From the NCBI GenBank assembly GCA_016712375.1, contig JADJRE010000021.1, positions 20,659 through 84,658 on the forward strand: DNA of 64,000 nucleotides, in the 5' to 3' direction. Under the pieces are notes generated by a model. The model worked only from the letters and a program-made list of their open reading frames with translations. It had not been told where the DNA came from and did not search any database. Positions 28,615-37,146 of this stretch are shown one piece after another (positions within the stretch are counted from its first letter, which is position 1; each line of letters begins with the position of its first letter). Source of the DNA: Rhodospirillales bacterium. GTDB taxonomy: Bacteria > Pseudomonadota > Alphaproteobacteria > Rhodospirillales > Defluviicoccaceae. Made by a program: the position numbers and the translations under genes.

Positions 28615-28932
28615 ATGCCCAAGAACATCACCGACGACTCTTTCGCCACCGACGTCCTGAAGGCGGAAAAGCCGGTGCTGGTCGACTTCTGGGCGGAGTG
28701 GTGCGGCCCGTGCAAGCAGATCGCCCCCGCCCTGGAGGCCCTCGACACCGAACTCGGCGCCCGGGTGACCGTCGCCAAGTTGAACATCGACGAAAATCCG
28801 ATGACGCCGTCCAAGTATGGAGTGCGTGGCATCCCGACGCTGATGCTGTTCAAGGACGGCCAGGTCGCGGCGACGCGGATCGGCGCGATGGCGCGGGGCA
28901 AGCTGTTCGAGTGGGTCGAGTCGGTCCTCTAG
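28615..28932 (+). CDS. trxA: Thioredoxin
   Basis: A 105-residue thioredoxin with the active site WCGPC at 29-33 and the cis-proline loop GIPTLMLFKDG. Downstream of addA, as in other alphaproteobacteria. Its stop codon overlaps the stop of the converging MFS gene within a CTAG. It reduces cytoplasmic disulfides. Confidence 0.95.
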   Translation: MPKNITDDSFATDVLKAEKPVLVDFWAEWCGPCKQIAPALEALDTELGARVTVAKLNIDENPMTPSKYGVRGIPTLMLFKDGQVAATRIGAMARGKLFEWVESVL

Positions 28933-30144
28933 CGCCGCGCTTCGCAGGACTGCCCGTCCGGCCGCAGAGCAAACGAGGCAACGCCCGCCACCGCCGCGAA
29001 GCTGGCGCCGGCCATGAACGTGGCGGGAGCGCCGAGAGTATCCCACAGCAGGCCGGCCACAATACTGGCGGCGAGCAGGGCCCCGCCCGTCACCAGATTG
29101 AACAGGCCAAAGGCGGAGCCGCGCAATGATTCGGGCGCTGCATCCGCCACCAGCTTGGCGAAAAGGCCCTGCGTGAGCGCCATGTGCAGCCCCCACGCTG
29201 CGATGCCGGCGAACGCCGCGGCAAGGCCCGTCCCGTTGGCCAGCATCAGGTCGGCAGCAACCAGGACGGCCGCGCCCCAGCGCAGCAGCCGGCGCGGATC
29301 GCCGTGGTCCGCGTACGCCCCGGCCGGATATGCCGCGACCATATAGACGGCATTCATCGCCACCAGCACCAGCGGCGCCAGCGCCGGCGCCAGGCCCTGC
29401 TGGTGCGCACGAAGCACCAGGAATGCTTCAGAGAAACGCGCCAAGGTGAAGACGACACCAACGCCAGCGACGCGCCAAAATGCCTGATCCAGCCCACGCA
29501 GATCGGTCAGGCGGATCGGCGGGGCAGGTCCGCCAACTTCCTTCTCGCCCTCCCGGCGACGCGGTACATCTTCGACTCCGACGACAACGCAAGCCACCGA
29601 AAGCAGCCCCGGCACGACCGCGATCCAGAACACCAGCCGAAAGTTGTCATCGAAAGCGGCCATTGCGGCGACCGCCAGCAGCGGTCCCGCGAAGGCCCCC
29701 GCGGTGTCCATTGCCTGGCGCAGACCGAAGGCGCGACCGCGGATTGTGGATGGCGTGACGTCGGCGATCAGCGCATCACGCGGGGCGCCGCGCAATCCCT
29801 TGCCGATCCGATCCGCGAAGCGGGCGAAGAAGACGAGCGCTGGTGCCGTCGCCAGCGCGAACAGTGGCTTGGCGACGGCTCCGAGGCCATAGCCAATCCA
29901 AGATCAATGGCTTGCGTCGGTTAAACCGATCAGATATCCAGCCCGAGAACACCTTTGCGAAGGCCGCCGTCGCCTCGGCCGCGCCGTCGATCAGACCGAC
30001 GACGGCGGCGCTTGCACCCAAGGTCGTCGTCAGGAACAGTGGCAGCAGGGCGTGAATCGTCTCCGAGGAGACGTCCATGAAGAAACTTACCAGCCCCAGC
30101 GCCCAAACCGTCCGCGGGATCGACATCCGATCATTGGCCTGCAC
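28929..30144 (-). CDS. MFS transporter, frameshifted
   Basis: A twelve-helix major facilitator transporter of about 404 residues. The N-terminal half (FFMDVSSETIHALLPLFL, then FSGWISDRFNRRKPL) and the remainder (from RGAPRDALIADVTP, with RGRAFGLRQAMDTAGAFAGP) join if one extra base near 29899-29905 is removed, giving KPLILIGYGLGAVAKPLFAL. It resembles the MFS subgroup with the RxGKGxRGxPRD loop. The substrate is unknown. Confidence 0.8.
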
Positions 30145-30181
30145 CTGAGTCTCCTCCTTGCTGCGGCGGAACGCCGCGGAC

Positions 30182-30436
30182 TCAGGTGATCGCTGTCTCG
30201 ACGTCGGACTCAGTCAAAGCGCGCGCGACCAGAAGAGAATCCGGCCCTGGCCGCGAGGCAATGCCCAGCCCGGCGCTGCGGCCGTGGCACTCCAGGCCTT
30301 CCGGCGTCTTGCGAACGAAGCCCGCCGATACCACCGGCATCGGCGCGAACAGTTCAGCCACCCATCGGTGCATGAAGCTCCGCGGAAACAGGATTGCCGC
30401 CTCGCCGCTCGGTCCCCGCAAGACGATGTACTTCAT
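30182..30436 (-). CDS. Small conserved hypothetical protein
   Basis: An 84-residue protein starting MKYIVLRGPSGEAAILFP, with SAGFVRKTPEGLECHGRS and a C-terminal DSLLVARAL. There is no signal peptide or helix. The tidy reading frame and its position immediately downstream of the flavin reductase (8-base gap) suggest a real gene. I do not recognise a function. Confidence 0.6.
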   Translation of the reverse strand: MKYIVLRGPSGEAAILFPRSFMHRWVAELFAPMPVVSAGFVRKTPEGLECHGRSAGLGIASRPGPDSLLVARALTESDVETAIT

Positions 30437-30443
30437 CGCCGTT

Positions 30444-30930
30444 TCAGGTCGCCGCAGCGATCTGGCGATAGGCGGCACGGAAGCGGAGCAGGGGTCCGGC
30501 GTCGCTTCCCGGCACCACTCGTTCGACCAGACCCACGACGATGTAATGATCGCCCTCGTCGTGCAAGCGGGTGCGCCGGCATTCCAGGGTCACCAGAGCG
30601 CCGTCCAGGCGGAAGCAGCCGTTGCCGCCGATGCTGCCCGCCACGCCCGCGCACTTGTCGGGGGCCTGGGAGGCGAACAGCTCGGAAAGCCCCCTCCTGC
30701 GACTCGCTCAGCACGTTCACCGAGAAGTGCGGGGCCACCAGCCATGCCTCGAGATTTGAGCTCCGCTTGCCGATACAGAACAGCACCATCGGTGGAGCCA
30801 GCGACAGCGAAGCAAAGGCGCTGATGGTGACGCCGGCGGGCCGGCCGTCCGCCCCGACTGTCGTTACCACGCAAACTCCCGAAGCGAAGCGGCCGAGCGC
30901 CTCGCGGAAGTCAACGGCGTCGACGCTCAC
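30444..30930 (-). CDS. Flavin reductase-like (FMN-binding split barrel) protein, frameshifted
   Basis: A flavin-reductase/HpaC-like domain. It begins DFREALGRFASGVCVVTTVG, followed by PAGVTISAFASLSLAPPMVLFCIG and FSVNVLSESQ. One extra G in the run at 30690-30694 breaks the frame, which resumes as LSELFASQAPDKCAG and runs to LECRRTRLHDEGDHYIVVG near the C-terminus. The GTG at 30930 is the best start by family length; the open frame continues to 31098. Such enzymes supply reduced FMN/FAD to monooxygenases, but none is adjacent. Confidence 0.75.
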
Positions 30931-31124
30931 CGCGGCACGCTGCGGTGCGGCGCTGCAAACGAGGCGGCGCGAATTAACAGGTGCATAACTACTGTCTGCT
31001 AGCGTCAGGAGCATTCGACCGGAAGCGGCCGAACAGCGTGGTCCGGTGACGAGCGCCGCCGAACCTAGCGGTCCGTAGGTAAGGGCGTGGCTCACCATCC
31101 GTCAAGCAGGAACGACACCGGCCG

Positions 31125-31985
31125 ATGCTGTTCATAGTCGGATTGGTCATCGTCTTCGGCAGTGTCATCGGCGGCTATCTGGCTGGGGGCGGCCACTTGG
31201 GCGTCCTGTTCCAGCCGTTCGAACTGGTCATCATCCTGGGTGCGGCTTTGGGCTCGTTCGTCATCGCCAACCCAATGCCGATCGTGATCGGCACGGCAAA
31301 GTCGATTGGAGCACTGCTCAAGGGCTCGTCTTTGAAGAAGCAAAGTTACATCGAACTGCTGTCGATGCTGTTCGCCGTCTTCAAGCTGGCAAAGATGAAG
31401 GGCGACCTGGCGCTGGAAAGTCATATCGACAACCCTGATGAGAGCACGCTTTTCAGCGCCTACCCCGGTTTCGTCAAGAACCACCACGCCGTCGAATTCG
31501 TCTGCGACAACTTGCGCATCTTCACTCTCGGCGGTGGCAATCCACACGAGCTGGAAGCCATCATGGACGCCGAGGTGGAGGCGATGCACGCCGAACAGCA
31601 CGCCATCACTGCCGCGATAACGACGATCAGCGATGCTCTGCCCGCACTCGGCATTGTCGCCGCTGTCTTGGGCGTCATCCACACCATGGGCTCGATTGCC
31701 GAGCCGCCGGAGGTGCTGGGGCATCTGATCGGTGCGGCGCTGGTCGGCACGTTCAGCGGTATCTTGTTTGCCTACGGCATGATCGGACCGATGGCGAAAT
31801 CGCTGGAGAACACCTTTAGCGCCGAAGGTGCGTATCTCAACTGCATCAAGACCGGCCTGATCGCCCATCTGCAGGGCTACGCTCCACAAGTGTCCATCGA
31901 ATTCGCGCGCAAGACGCTGCACGGCAAGTTGAAGCCAAGCTTCCAAGAAATCGACGAGGCGCTGCAGGCAGTGCAGCTGCCGTGA
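31125..31985 (+). CDS. motA: Flagellar motor stator protein MotA
   Basis: A 286-residue proton-channel stator subunit with four membrane helices: two N-terminal (FIVGLVIVFGSVIGGYLAGG and the ELVIILGAALGSFVIA helix) and two after residue 170 (IVAAVLGVIHTMGS, IGAALVGTFSGILFAYG). Between them is the large cytoplasmic domain that touches FliG. motB follows after 10 bases. No other flagellar gene is in the window. Confidence 0.94.
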   Translation: MLFIVGLVIVFGSVIGGYLAGGGHLGVLFQPFELVIILGAALGSFVIANPMPIVIGTAKSIGALLKGSSLKKQSYIELLSMLFAVFKLAKMKGDLALESHIDNPDESTLFSAYPGFVKNHHAVEFVCDNLRIFTLGGGNPHELEAIMDAEVEAMHAEQHAITAAITTISDALPALGIVAAVLGVIHTMGSIAEPPEVLGHLIGAALVGTFSGILFAYGMIGPMAKSLENTFSAEGAYLNCIKTGLIAHLQGYAPQVSIEFARKTLHGKLKPSFQEIDEALQAVQLP

Positions 31986-31995
31986 GGACTACAGG

Positions 31996-32928
31996 ATGTC
32001 GCAGAAGCGTGCCGGTACGATCGTCGTCAGGCGGGCAAGAAAACCCGCGCACGGCCACCACGGCGGCGCCTGGAAGGTTGCTTACGCCGATTTTGTAACG
32101 GCGATGATGGCGTTCTTCCTGCTGCTCTGGCTGCTCAATGCTGCAACCAAGGAGCAGCTCAGGGGCATCTCCGACTACTTTGCGCCGATCACCAGCAAGG
32201 CGTCGACGAGTGGCGGCGGCGGTCTGCTGGCCGGCAGGACGATGGCGAAGAACGGCGTCTTTCAGGACGAGACACCGCGGTCGGAGGCCGATCCGGAAGC
32301 TGCCGAGCCGTACCATGACGGTTCGATCGGCGGCGACGAGGATGCGACTCCGCACGACATTTCGGAAAAGGAGCTGGAGGAGTTCCTGCGCCAGCGGGAC
32401 GAACAGCAGTTCCGCGCGGCGGAAAAGCAAATTCGCGAGGCGGTCGCGGCCAGCCCCGACCTGGCTGGTCTCGCCAAGAGCCTGGTCATCGACGACACAG
32501 CCGAAGGGCTGCGCATCCAGATCATCGATCAGGAGGGGTTGCCGATGTTCCCGCGCGGCGATGCCGCGATGTATGCGCATACCCACCGTGTGCTGGAACT
32601 GGTCGCTCAGGTCGTCCATAAGATGCCGCAGGACATCGACATCACCGGCCATACCGACGCCACCCGCTACCAGGGCCGCGGCGATTATTCCAACTGGGAA
32701 CTGTCGGCGGACCGGGCGAATGCCGCCCGGCGCGCCCTGGTGCAGTTCGGCGTTCCGGAAGCCCGCATTTCCCGCGTGGTCGGCAAGGCGGCGATCGAGC
32801 CGCTCATCAGGAGTGATCCGGAAGCGCCGGGCAATCGAAGACTTTCGGTGGTCCTGTTGCGCGGTACCGGGGCTCGACCGACCATCTCATCGACAGCCGA
32901 CAAAGCAGGTTCAACTTTGGTACCCTAA
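31996..32928 (+). CDS. motB: Flagellar motor stator protein MotB
   Basis: A 310-residue peptidoglycan-anchoring stator subunit. The single helix carries the proton-binding Asp32 in VAYADFVTAMMAFFLLLWL, the same position as in E. coli MotB. A linker of about 130 residues follows, then an OmpA-like domain with ITGHTDATRYQ and NWELSADRANAARRAL. It forms the motAB operon. Confidence 0.94.
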   Translation: MSQKRAGTIVVRRARKPAHGHHGGAWKVAYADFVTAMMAFFLLLWLLNAATKEQLRGISDYFAPITSKASTSGGGGLLAGRTMAKNGVFQDETPRSEADPEAAEPYHDGSIGGDEDATPHDISEKELEEFLRQRDEQQFRAAEKQIREAVAASPDLAGLAKSLVIDDTAEGLRIQIIDQEGLPMFPRGDAAMYAHTHRVLELVAQVVHKMPQDIDITGHTDATRYQGRGDYSNWELSADRANAARRALVQFGVPEARISRVVGKAAIEPLIRSDPEAPGNRRLSVVLLRGTGARPTISSTADKAGSTLVP

Positions 32929-33006
32929 ACTTTCGCGAGCGTTCTAAATCCGGCAATTTAGTGCTATTGTGCCGCAATCGCTACGAAGAGGATATGATCC
33001 GCTTCC

Positions 33007-33786
33007 ATGAAATACCGGCTGATGCCGAGCGCCCGCTTTTTCTTTGTGACCGCCCCTTTGCCCTGCCCCTATCTGCCTGGCCGGTTCGAGCGGAGGCTAG
33101 TCACAGAGTTGGCCGGCCGCGAAACCACCGCCTTCCACGACACCCTGTCGCGCGCGGGATTCCGCCGCAGCCACGGTATCGCCTATGTTCCAGTCTGCCG
33201 CGACTGCAACGCCTGTGCCGCGGTGCGGGTGTTGACACAAACCTTCGAGCCGAACCGCACGCAGCGCCGGATCTGGAAGCGCAATTCATCCCTGCTGGTC
33301 AGTGAATGCCCGGCGCGCGCCACGCAGGAGCAGTACTCGCTGTTCCGGGCCTATCAGCAGGCGCGCCACGGCGGCGGCGAGATGGCGCGGATGGACTTCT
33401 GCGACTATCAGACCCTGGTCGAGGATACGCCCGTCGAGACGATGATCGTTGAGGTGCGCCGGCGTGATGGAAGGCTGATTGCGGCCTGCCTCACGGATCG
33501 AATGGCCGACGGCTTTTCCGCCGTTTACAGCTTCTTCGACACCACGCGCCAGCAGGACAGCCTCGGCACCTTCATGATCATGTGGCTGATCGAGGGGGCG
33601 CGCAGCCAGGAGCTGCCCTACGTCTATCTCGGCTTCTGGGTCGCTGAATGCGCGAAGATGACCTACAAGGCCTGGTTCCGGCCGCTGGAAGCTTACTCCG
33701 CCGAGGGGTGGACGCTTGTCGATCCGGCTAATCCCGGCGTGCCAGGCCCGGGGGATCCGAAGGCGACTGAAACGGGGCACCGATAA
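33007..33786 (+). CDS. bpt: Aspartate/glutamate leucyltransferase (Bpt-type arginyltransferase homologue)
   Basis: A 259-residue aminoacyl-transferase that adds Leu to N-terminal Asp/Glu to send proteins to ClpAP (N-degron pathway). The N-terminal domain has the Cys motif VCRDCNACAAVRV and RIWKRN. The GNAT-like C-terminal part has SFFDTTRQQDSLGTFMI and YLGFWVAECAKMTYKAWF. The start at 33007 fits the family. Confidence 0.92.
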   Translation: MKYRLMPSARFFFVTAPLPCPYLPGRFERRLVTELAGRETTAFHDTLSRAGFRRSHGIAYVPVCRDCNACAAVRVLTQTFEPNRTQRRIWKRNSSLLVSECPARATQEQYSLFRAYQQARHGGGEMARMDFCDYQTLVEDTPVETMIVEVRRRDGRLIAACLTDRMADGFSAVYSFFDTTRQQDSLGTFMIMWLIEGARSQELPYVYLGFWVAECAKMTYKAWFRPLEAYSAEGWTLVDPANPGVPGPGDPKATETGHR

Positions 33787-33942
33787 AGCCGAGAGTTTTT
33801 GTCCCCGGTTCGCCTGTCCGTTGCGTGGTGCATCGGCTTCCGCTAGACGAGACGCAGCAGCCTGCTGCCGTCCGCTACCGTCGCCCGCTCCGGGTTTCTT
33901 TCGGTTCGCGGGGCAGCGGGCAGGACGGGGAGCACGCCAACA

Positions 33943-35055
33943 ATGCAACGCCGAGTCTTCTTGAAGGGTGCGGCCGCCGCCGGCGCCGCCAGCACCGCTG
34001 CGGCTGGACTAGCCGCGCCGGCAATCGCCCAAGGCCGCCTGGAATGGCGGATGGTCACGACCTGGCCGAAGAATTTCCCAGGCCTGGGTACGGGAGCCGA
34101 GCTGCTGGCGCAGTACATCACCCGCGCGTCGGAAGGCCGGCTGACGATCAAGGTGTTCGGCGGCGGCGAGCTGGTTCCGCCATTCGAAGCGCTCGACGCG
34201 GTATCCAGCGGCACGGTCGAGATGGGGCACGGCTCGCCGTACTACTGGAAAGGTAAGATCCCGGCGGTGCAGTTCCTCACCACCTTTCCGTTCGGCCTGC
34301 TGCCGGGCGAGCAAAACGCGTGGTACCAGTTCGGCGACGGTCAGAAGCTGGCCGACGACATTTACAAGCAGATGGGCTGCAAGTTTTTCCCGTCAGGCAA
34401 CAGCGGCACGCAAATGGGCGGCTGGTTCAACAAGGAAATCAACACCCTGGAGGACTTCAAGGGCCTCAAGATGCGCATCCCCGGCCTCGGCGGCGAGGTG
34501 ATCCGGGCGGCAGGCGGCAACGTCGTCAACCTGCCGGGGGCGGAAATCCCGACCGCGCTGCAGTCGGGCGCGATCGACGCGGTGGAATGGGTCGGACCCT
34601 ACAACGATCTCGCCTTCGGCCTCTACAAGAGCGCCAAGTACTACTACTGGCCAGGCTGGCACGAGCCCGGCTCGACGCTCGACAACTTCATCAATCTCGC
34701 CGCCTGGGAGAAGCTGCCGGCGGATCTGAAAGCGATCGTCGAGCAGGCAAACACGGCGGTGAACCAGGTCGTGCTCAGCGAGTTCAATGCGCGCAACGGC
34801 TCGTCGCTGCAAATCCTGCTGAAGGATCACAACGTCCAGCTCAGGCGTTTTCCTGATGGTGTCCTGCAGGGTCTCGGTAAGCTTTCGGGCGAGGTGCTGA
34901 ATGATCTGGCCGGCAAGGATCCGCTCAGCCGGACGCTGATGAACAGCCTGCTGAAGTTCCGCGTTGAGCAGATGCCGTGGACAGCGCTCGGCGAGAGCGG
35001 CTTCGCTCAGGCGCGCGCCCTGCCCTATCCATTCGCCCAGCCGACCCCCGGCTGA
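33943..35055 (+). CDS. TRAP transporter substrate-binding protein (DctP family), orphan
   Basis: A 370-residue periplasmic binding protein of TRAP transporters. Its N-terminus MQRRVFLKGAAAAGAAS has a twin-arginine motif, so export may be through Tat. Then come MVTTWPKNFPGLGTGAE, LKMRIPGLGGEV and GAIDAVEWVGPYND, resembling keto-acid-binding TakP-type proteins. The membrane partners DctQ and DctM are not next to it; the following gene is an enoyl-CoA hydratase. Confidence 0.88.
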   Translation: MQRRVFLKGAAAAGAASTAAAGLAAPAIAQGRLEWRMVTTWPKNFPGLGTGAELLAQYITRASEGRLTIKVFGGGELVPPFEALDAVSSGTVEMGHGSPYYWKGKIPAVQFLTTFPFGLLPGEQNAWYQFGDGQKLADDIYKQMGCKFFPSGNSGTQMGGWFNKEINTLEDFKGLKMRIPGLGGEVIRAAGGNVVNLPGAEIPTALQSGAIDAVEWVGPYNDLAFGLYKSAKYYYWPGWHEPGSTLDNFINLAAWEKLPADLKAIVEQANTAVNQVVLSEFNARNGSSLQILLKDHNVQLRRFPDGVLQGLGKLSGEVLNDLAGKDPLSRTLMNSLLKFRVEQMPWTALGESGFAQARALPYPFAQPTPG

Positions 35056-35136
35056 GTTCCCGCTCCAGTCTGAATCATCGGAGCGAACCAGGGACAGGAA
35101 GTTCAGAAACAAACGACGAGCCGGGAGGATCATGCC

Positions 35137-35952
35137 ATGGCGGTGCGCATCGAGAAGGACGGAGCGGTGTGGACGGTGGTGCACGACCGGCCCGGAAGCG
35201 CGCAACGCGATGGACCCCGACAGCGCGGATGCTTTGACGCAGGCGTTCCTTGACTTCGATGCCGATGATAGCGCCTCGGTCGCGGTGTTTTACGGCGCCG
35301 GCGGCGCCTTTTGTGCCGGCTGGGACCTGAAGTTCGTCAGCAGCCTCGACCCGAAGCATCCGTTGGGCGAGCTCGACATCCCGCCGGCGAAATGCCGCGG
35401 CAACGGCGGCGACATCCCGCGCGGCCCGCTCGGTCCGTCGCGGCTGGAACTCGACAAGCCGGTGATCGCCGCCATCGCCGGGCCGGCCGTCGCCGGCGGC
35501 ATGGAGCTGGCGCTGTGGTGCGATTTCCGGGTAATGCAGGAGGACGCCTACTTCGGCGTCTATTGCCGGCGCTGGGGGGTGCCGCTGATCGACGGCGGCA
35601 CCGTCCGCCTGCCGCGCATCGTGGGGTTGGGGCGCGCGCTCGAGATCTTCCTCACCGGCCGCAAGGTGCCGGCTGACGAGTGCCTGCGCCTGGGCCTGTG
35701 TGAATACCTGGTGCCGAACGGCACCGTCCGCGACAAGGCGGAGGAACTCGCCCGCGAGATTGCTCGGTTCCTCAGACCTGCATGCGCGTCGATCGACGCT
35801 CCGCCATTCGCAGCCACGGGCTGCCGGTGCGCGACGCACTGATACAGGAATGGTACAATGGCCGCGAGGCGCTGACCGGCGACGGCATCCAAGGCGCCGC
35901 CCGCTTCCGCGACGGCCTCGGCCGCCACGGCGACTTCGGCAAGATCGACTAA
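35137..35952 (+). CDS. Enoyl-CoA hydratase/isomerase family protein, with two frameshifts
   Basis: A crotonase-fold enzyme of about 271 residues. It has GAGGAFCAGWDLKFVS (oxyanion hole), AGPAVAGGMELALWCDFRV, and GVPLIDGGTVRLPRIVGLGRA. An extra C near 35190-35195 (before EARNAMDPDSADAL) and a missing C near 35769-35773 (frame resumes TCMRVDRRSAIRSHG) cancel in length, giving exactly 272 codons. The ATG at 35137 has GGGAGGA upstream. The exact substrate is not evident. Confidence 0.82.
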
Positions 35953-35978
35953 CGCCGCGACATCAAAGGAGGTTTGCC

Positions 35979-36350
35979 ATGACGCGGGTCAGCGCGCTGC
36001 TCGGCACCCTGGTGATCGTTTTTCTCTGCGGGTTGCCGCCGGCGCACGCCTTCGAGTGCCCTCAGCCGGCGATGCCCTCGCCCGGAGTGCTGCAAGAAAC
36101 CGCGCAGGAGCAACAGGCGCTGACGCAGATGTTCGCCGGCGGCAATATCGAAAACAAGATCGGCGTCGCCGTAGCGGACCTGCAGCGGAAATATCCGGCA
36201 GCGAGCGACACCGAGCTGGTCAACTACATGATCGGCGCCTACTGCCCCGCCGTCGCCCAGATGCCGGGCCTCAGCGACCAGCAGCGCACCGCCCGAGTCG
36301 AGCACTTCGCCGCAACGCTGTTCGAACTGCTGTCCGAGCAGAAGCTGTAG
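35979..36350 (+). CDS. Small secreted protein of unknown function
   Basis: A 123-residue protein with a clear signal peptide (LLGTLVIVFLCGLPPAHAF) and an all-helical mature part with two Cys (FECPQPA and AYCPAVAQ) that could form a disulfide. A strong ribosome site AAAGGAGG precedes the ATG. I do not recognise a family. It is 26 bases after the hydratase gene and may be co-transcribed. Confidence 0.75.
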   Translation: MTRVSALLGTLVIVFLCGLPPAHAFECPQPAMPSPGVLQETAQEQQALTQMFAGGNIENKIGVAVADLQRKYPAASDTELVNYMIGAYCPAVAQMPGLSDQQRTARVEHFAATLFELLSEQKL

Positions 36351-36379
36351 GGGCGGGTGCAGTGTACGGTCGCCACAGC

Positions 36380-36471
36380 GAGGTCATTGCGAACCCGCGC
36401 AGCGGGTGAAGCAATCCAGTTTCTGCGCTCCCCGACATCTGGATCGCTTCGCTTCCGCTCGCGATGACGGG
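36380..36471. repeat. Two-armed intergenic hairpin repeat, copy 1
   Basis: An arm related to GTCATTGCGAAC...GAAGCAATCCAG (36380-36419) faces an inverted relative CTGGATCGCTTC...GCGATGACGG (36439-36471). The same unit recurs at 37019-37088 and 50949-51037. It resembles widespread bacterial GTCATTGCGAGC-type REP sequences. Confidence 0.7.
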
Positions 36472-36542
36472 ATCGGAAAGTCGCGATGGTCGCCACAGAA
36501 AGCTCCCCGTGCGATCATGGCGATATCGACGCGAGGGAGCCT

Positions 36543-36667
36543 TTCGCATTGCACAGGTGATCATCCGCCACCTCGACGACGGCGTGAGCGAGCGGCTGAA
36601 GGCGCGCCCGGCGGCCGAACGCTCGTCGCGCAGCGCCGCGAACAGCCTGCATCCGGCCCCAGGATGA
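36543..36667 (+). pseudogene. FitA-like (ribbon-helix-helix) antitoxin remnant
   Basis: The frame reads IAQVIIRHLDDGVSERLKARPA, which closely follows the FitA/VapB antitoxin start MAQVIIRNLDD. The Met codon is ATT, and the sequence loses similarity after about 25 residues. No PIN toxin partner follows. It is a decayed toxin-antitoxin remnant. Confidence 0.5.
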
Positions 36668-37018
36668 CCCGGATAGATCCACCTCGCCCCGGTGGCGTCG
36701 TTGAAACGCACGCGCAGTCAACAGCCAGAGAGCGCAACGTCGTCTCCGCCGCACAGGCGGCTTTGGCCGTGCAAGCTTCGGTTATCCGTTTGCCGAAGTA
36801 CTCCGCCTCGTAGTATACGTTCTTTTATTGTTCTGTGAAGCCGGCGCCCGCCGCGAAGTAAAAGGATAGCCCCCCGACAGATTCGGCCTCTTTCGAAGAG
36901 AATCTAGTGATATCAACGCATTACGAGATTCTTTCGGCACAAATCGGCACCTGACCGGCACCAGAACGGATCCAAACCGGCTCCGGATGACGTCATTGAT
37001 GGCTGCAGGGTCCGGGCA

Positions 37019-37088
37019 GTGGATTGCTTCGCTCCGCTCGCAGTGACGGACGCCAAGTCATCGCGAGGCCGCCTGCGGGAGTAGCAAG
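37019..37088. repeat. Two-armed intergenic hairpin repeat, copy 2
   Basis: Arms at 37019-37049 (GGATTGCTTCGCTCCGCTCG) and 37057-37088 (GTCATCGCGAGGCCGCC). They are shorter and more diverged than copies 1 and 3. It ends about 60 bases from the nahK stop and could serve as its transcription end. Confidence 0.6.
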
Positions 37089-37146
37089 TGAGTTTCGGCA
37101 GCCTGTTTGATCCGCTGCCGTGGATCGTCGCTCCCGGGCCTGCGCC

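Larger units (their letters stand above)
36351..37146. other. Gene-poor region with hairpin repeats and an antitoxin remnant
   Basis: About 800 bases without an intact gene. It holds two two-armed hairpin repeats (36380-36471 and 37019-37088) and a decayed FitA-like antitoxin (36543-36667). The rest, including an AT-richer stretch near 36810-36930, shows nothing I can identify. Confidence 0.5.

Noticed and set aside
31125..32928. motAB as evidence for a flagellar gene cluster
   Set aside because: No other flagellar or chemotaxis gene lies near; motAB alone is often unlinked in alphaproteobacteria.
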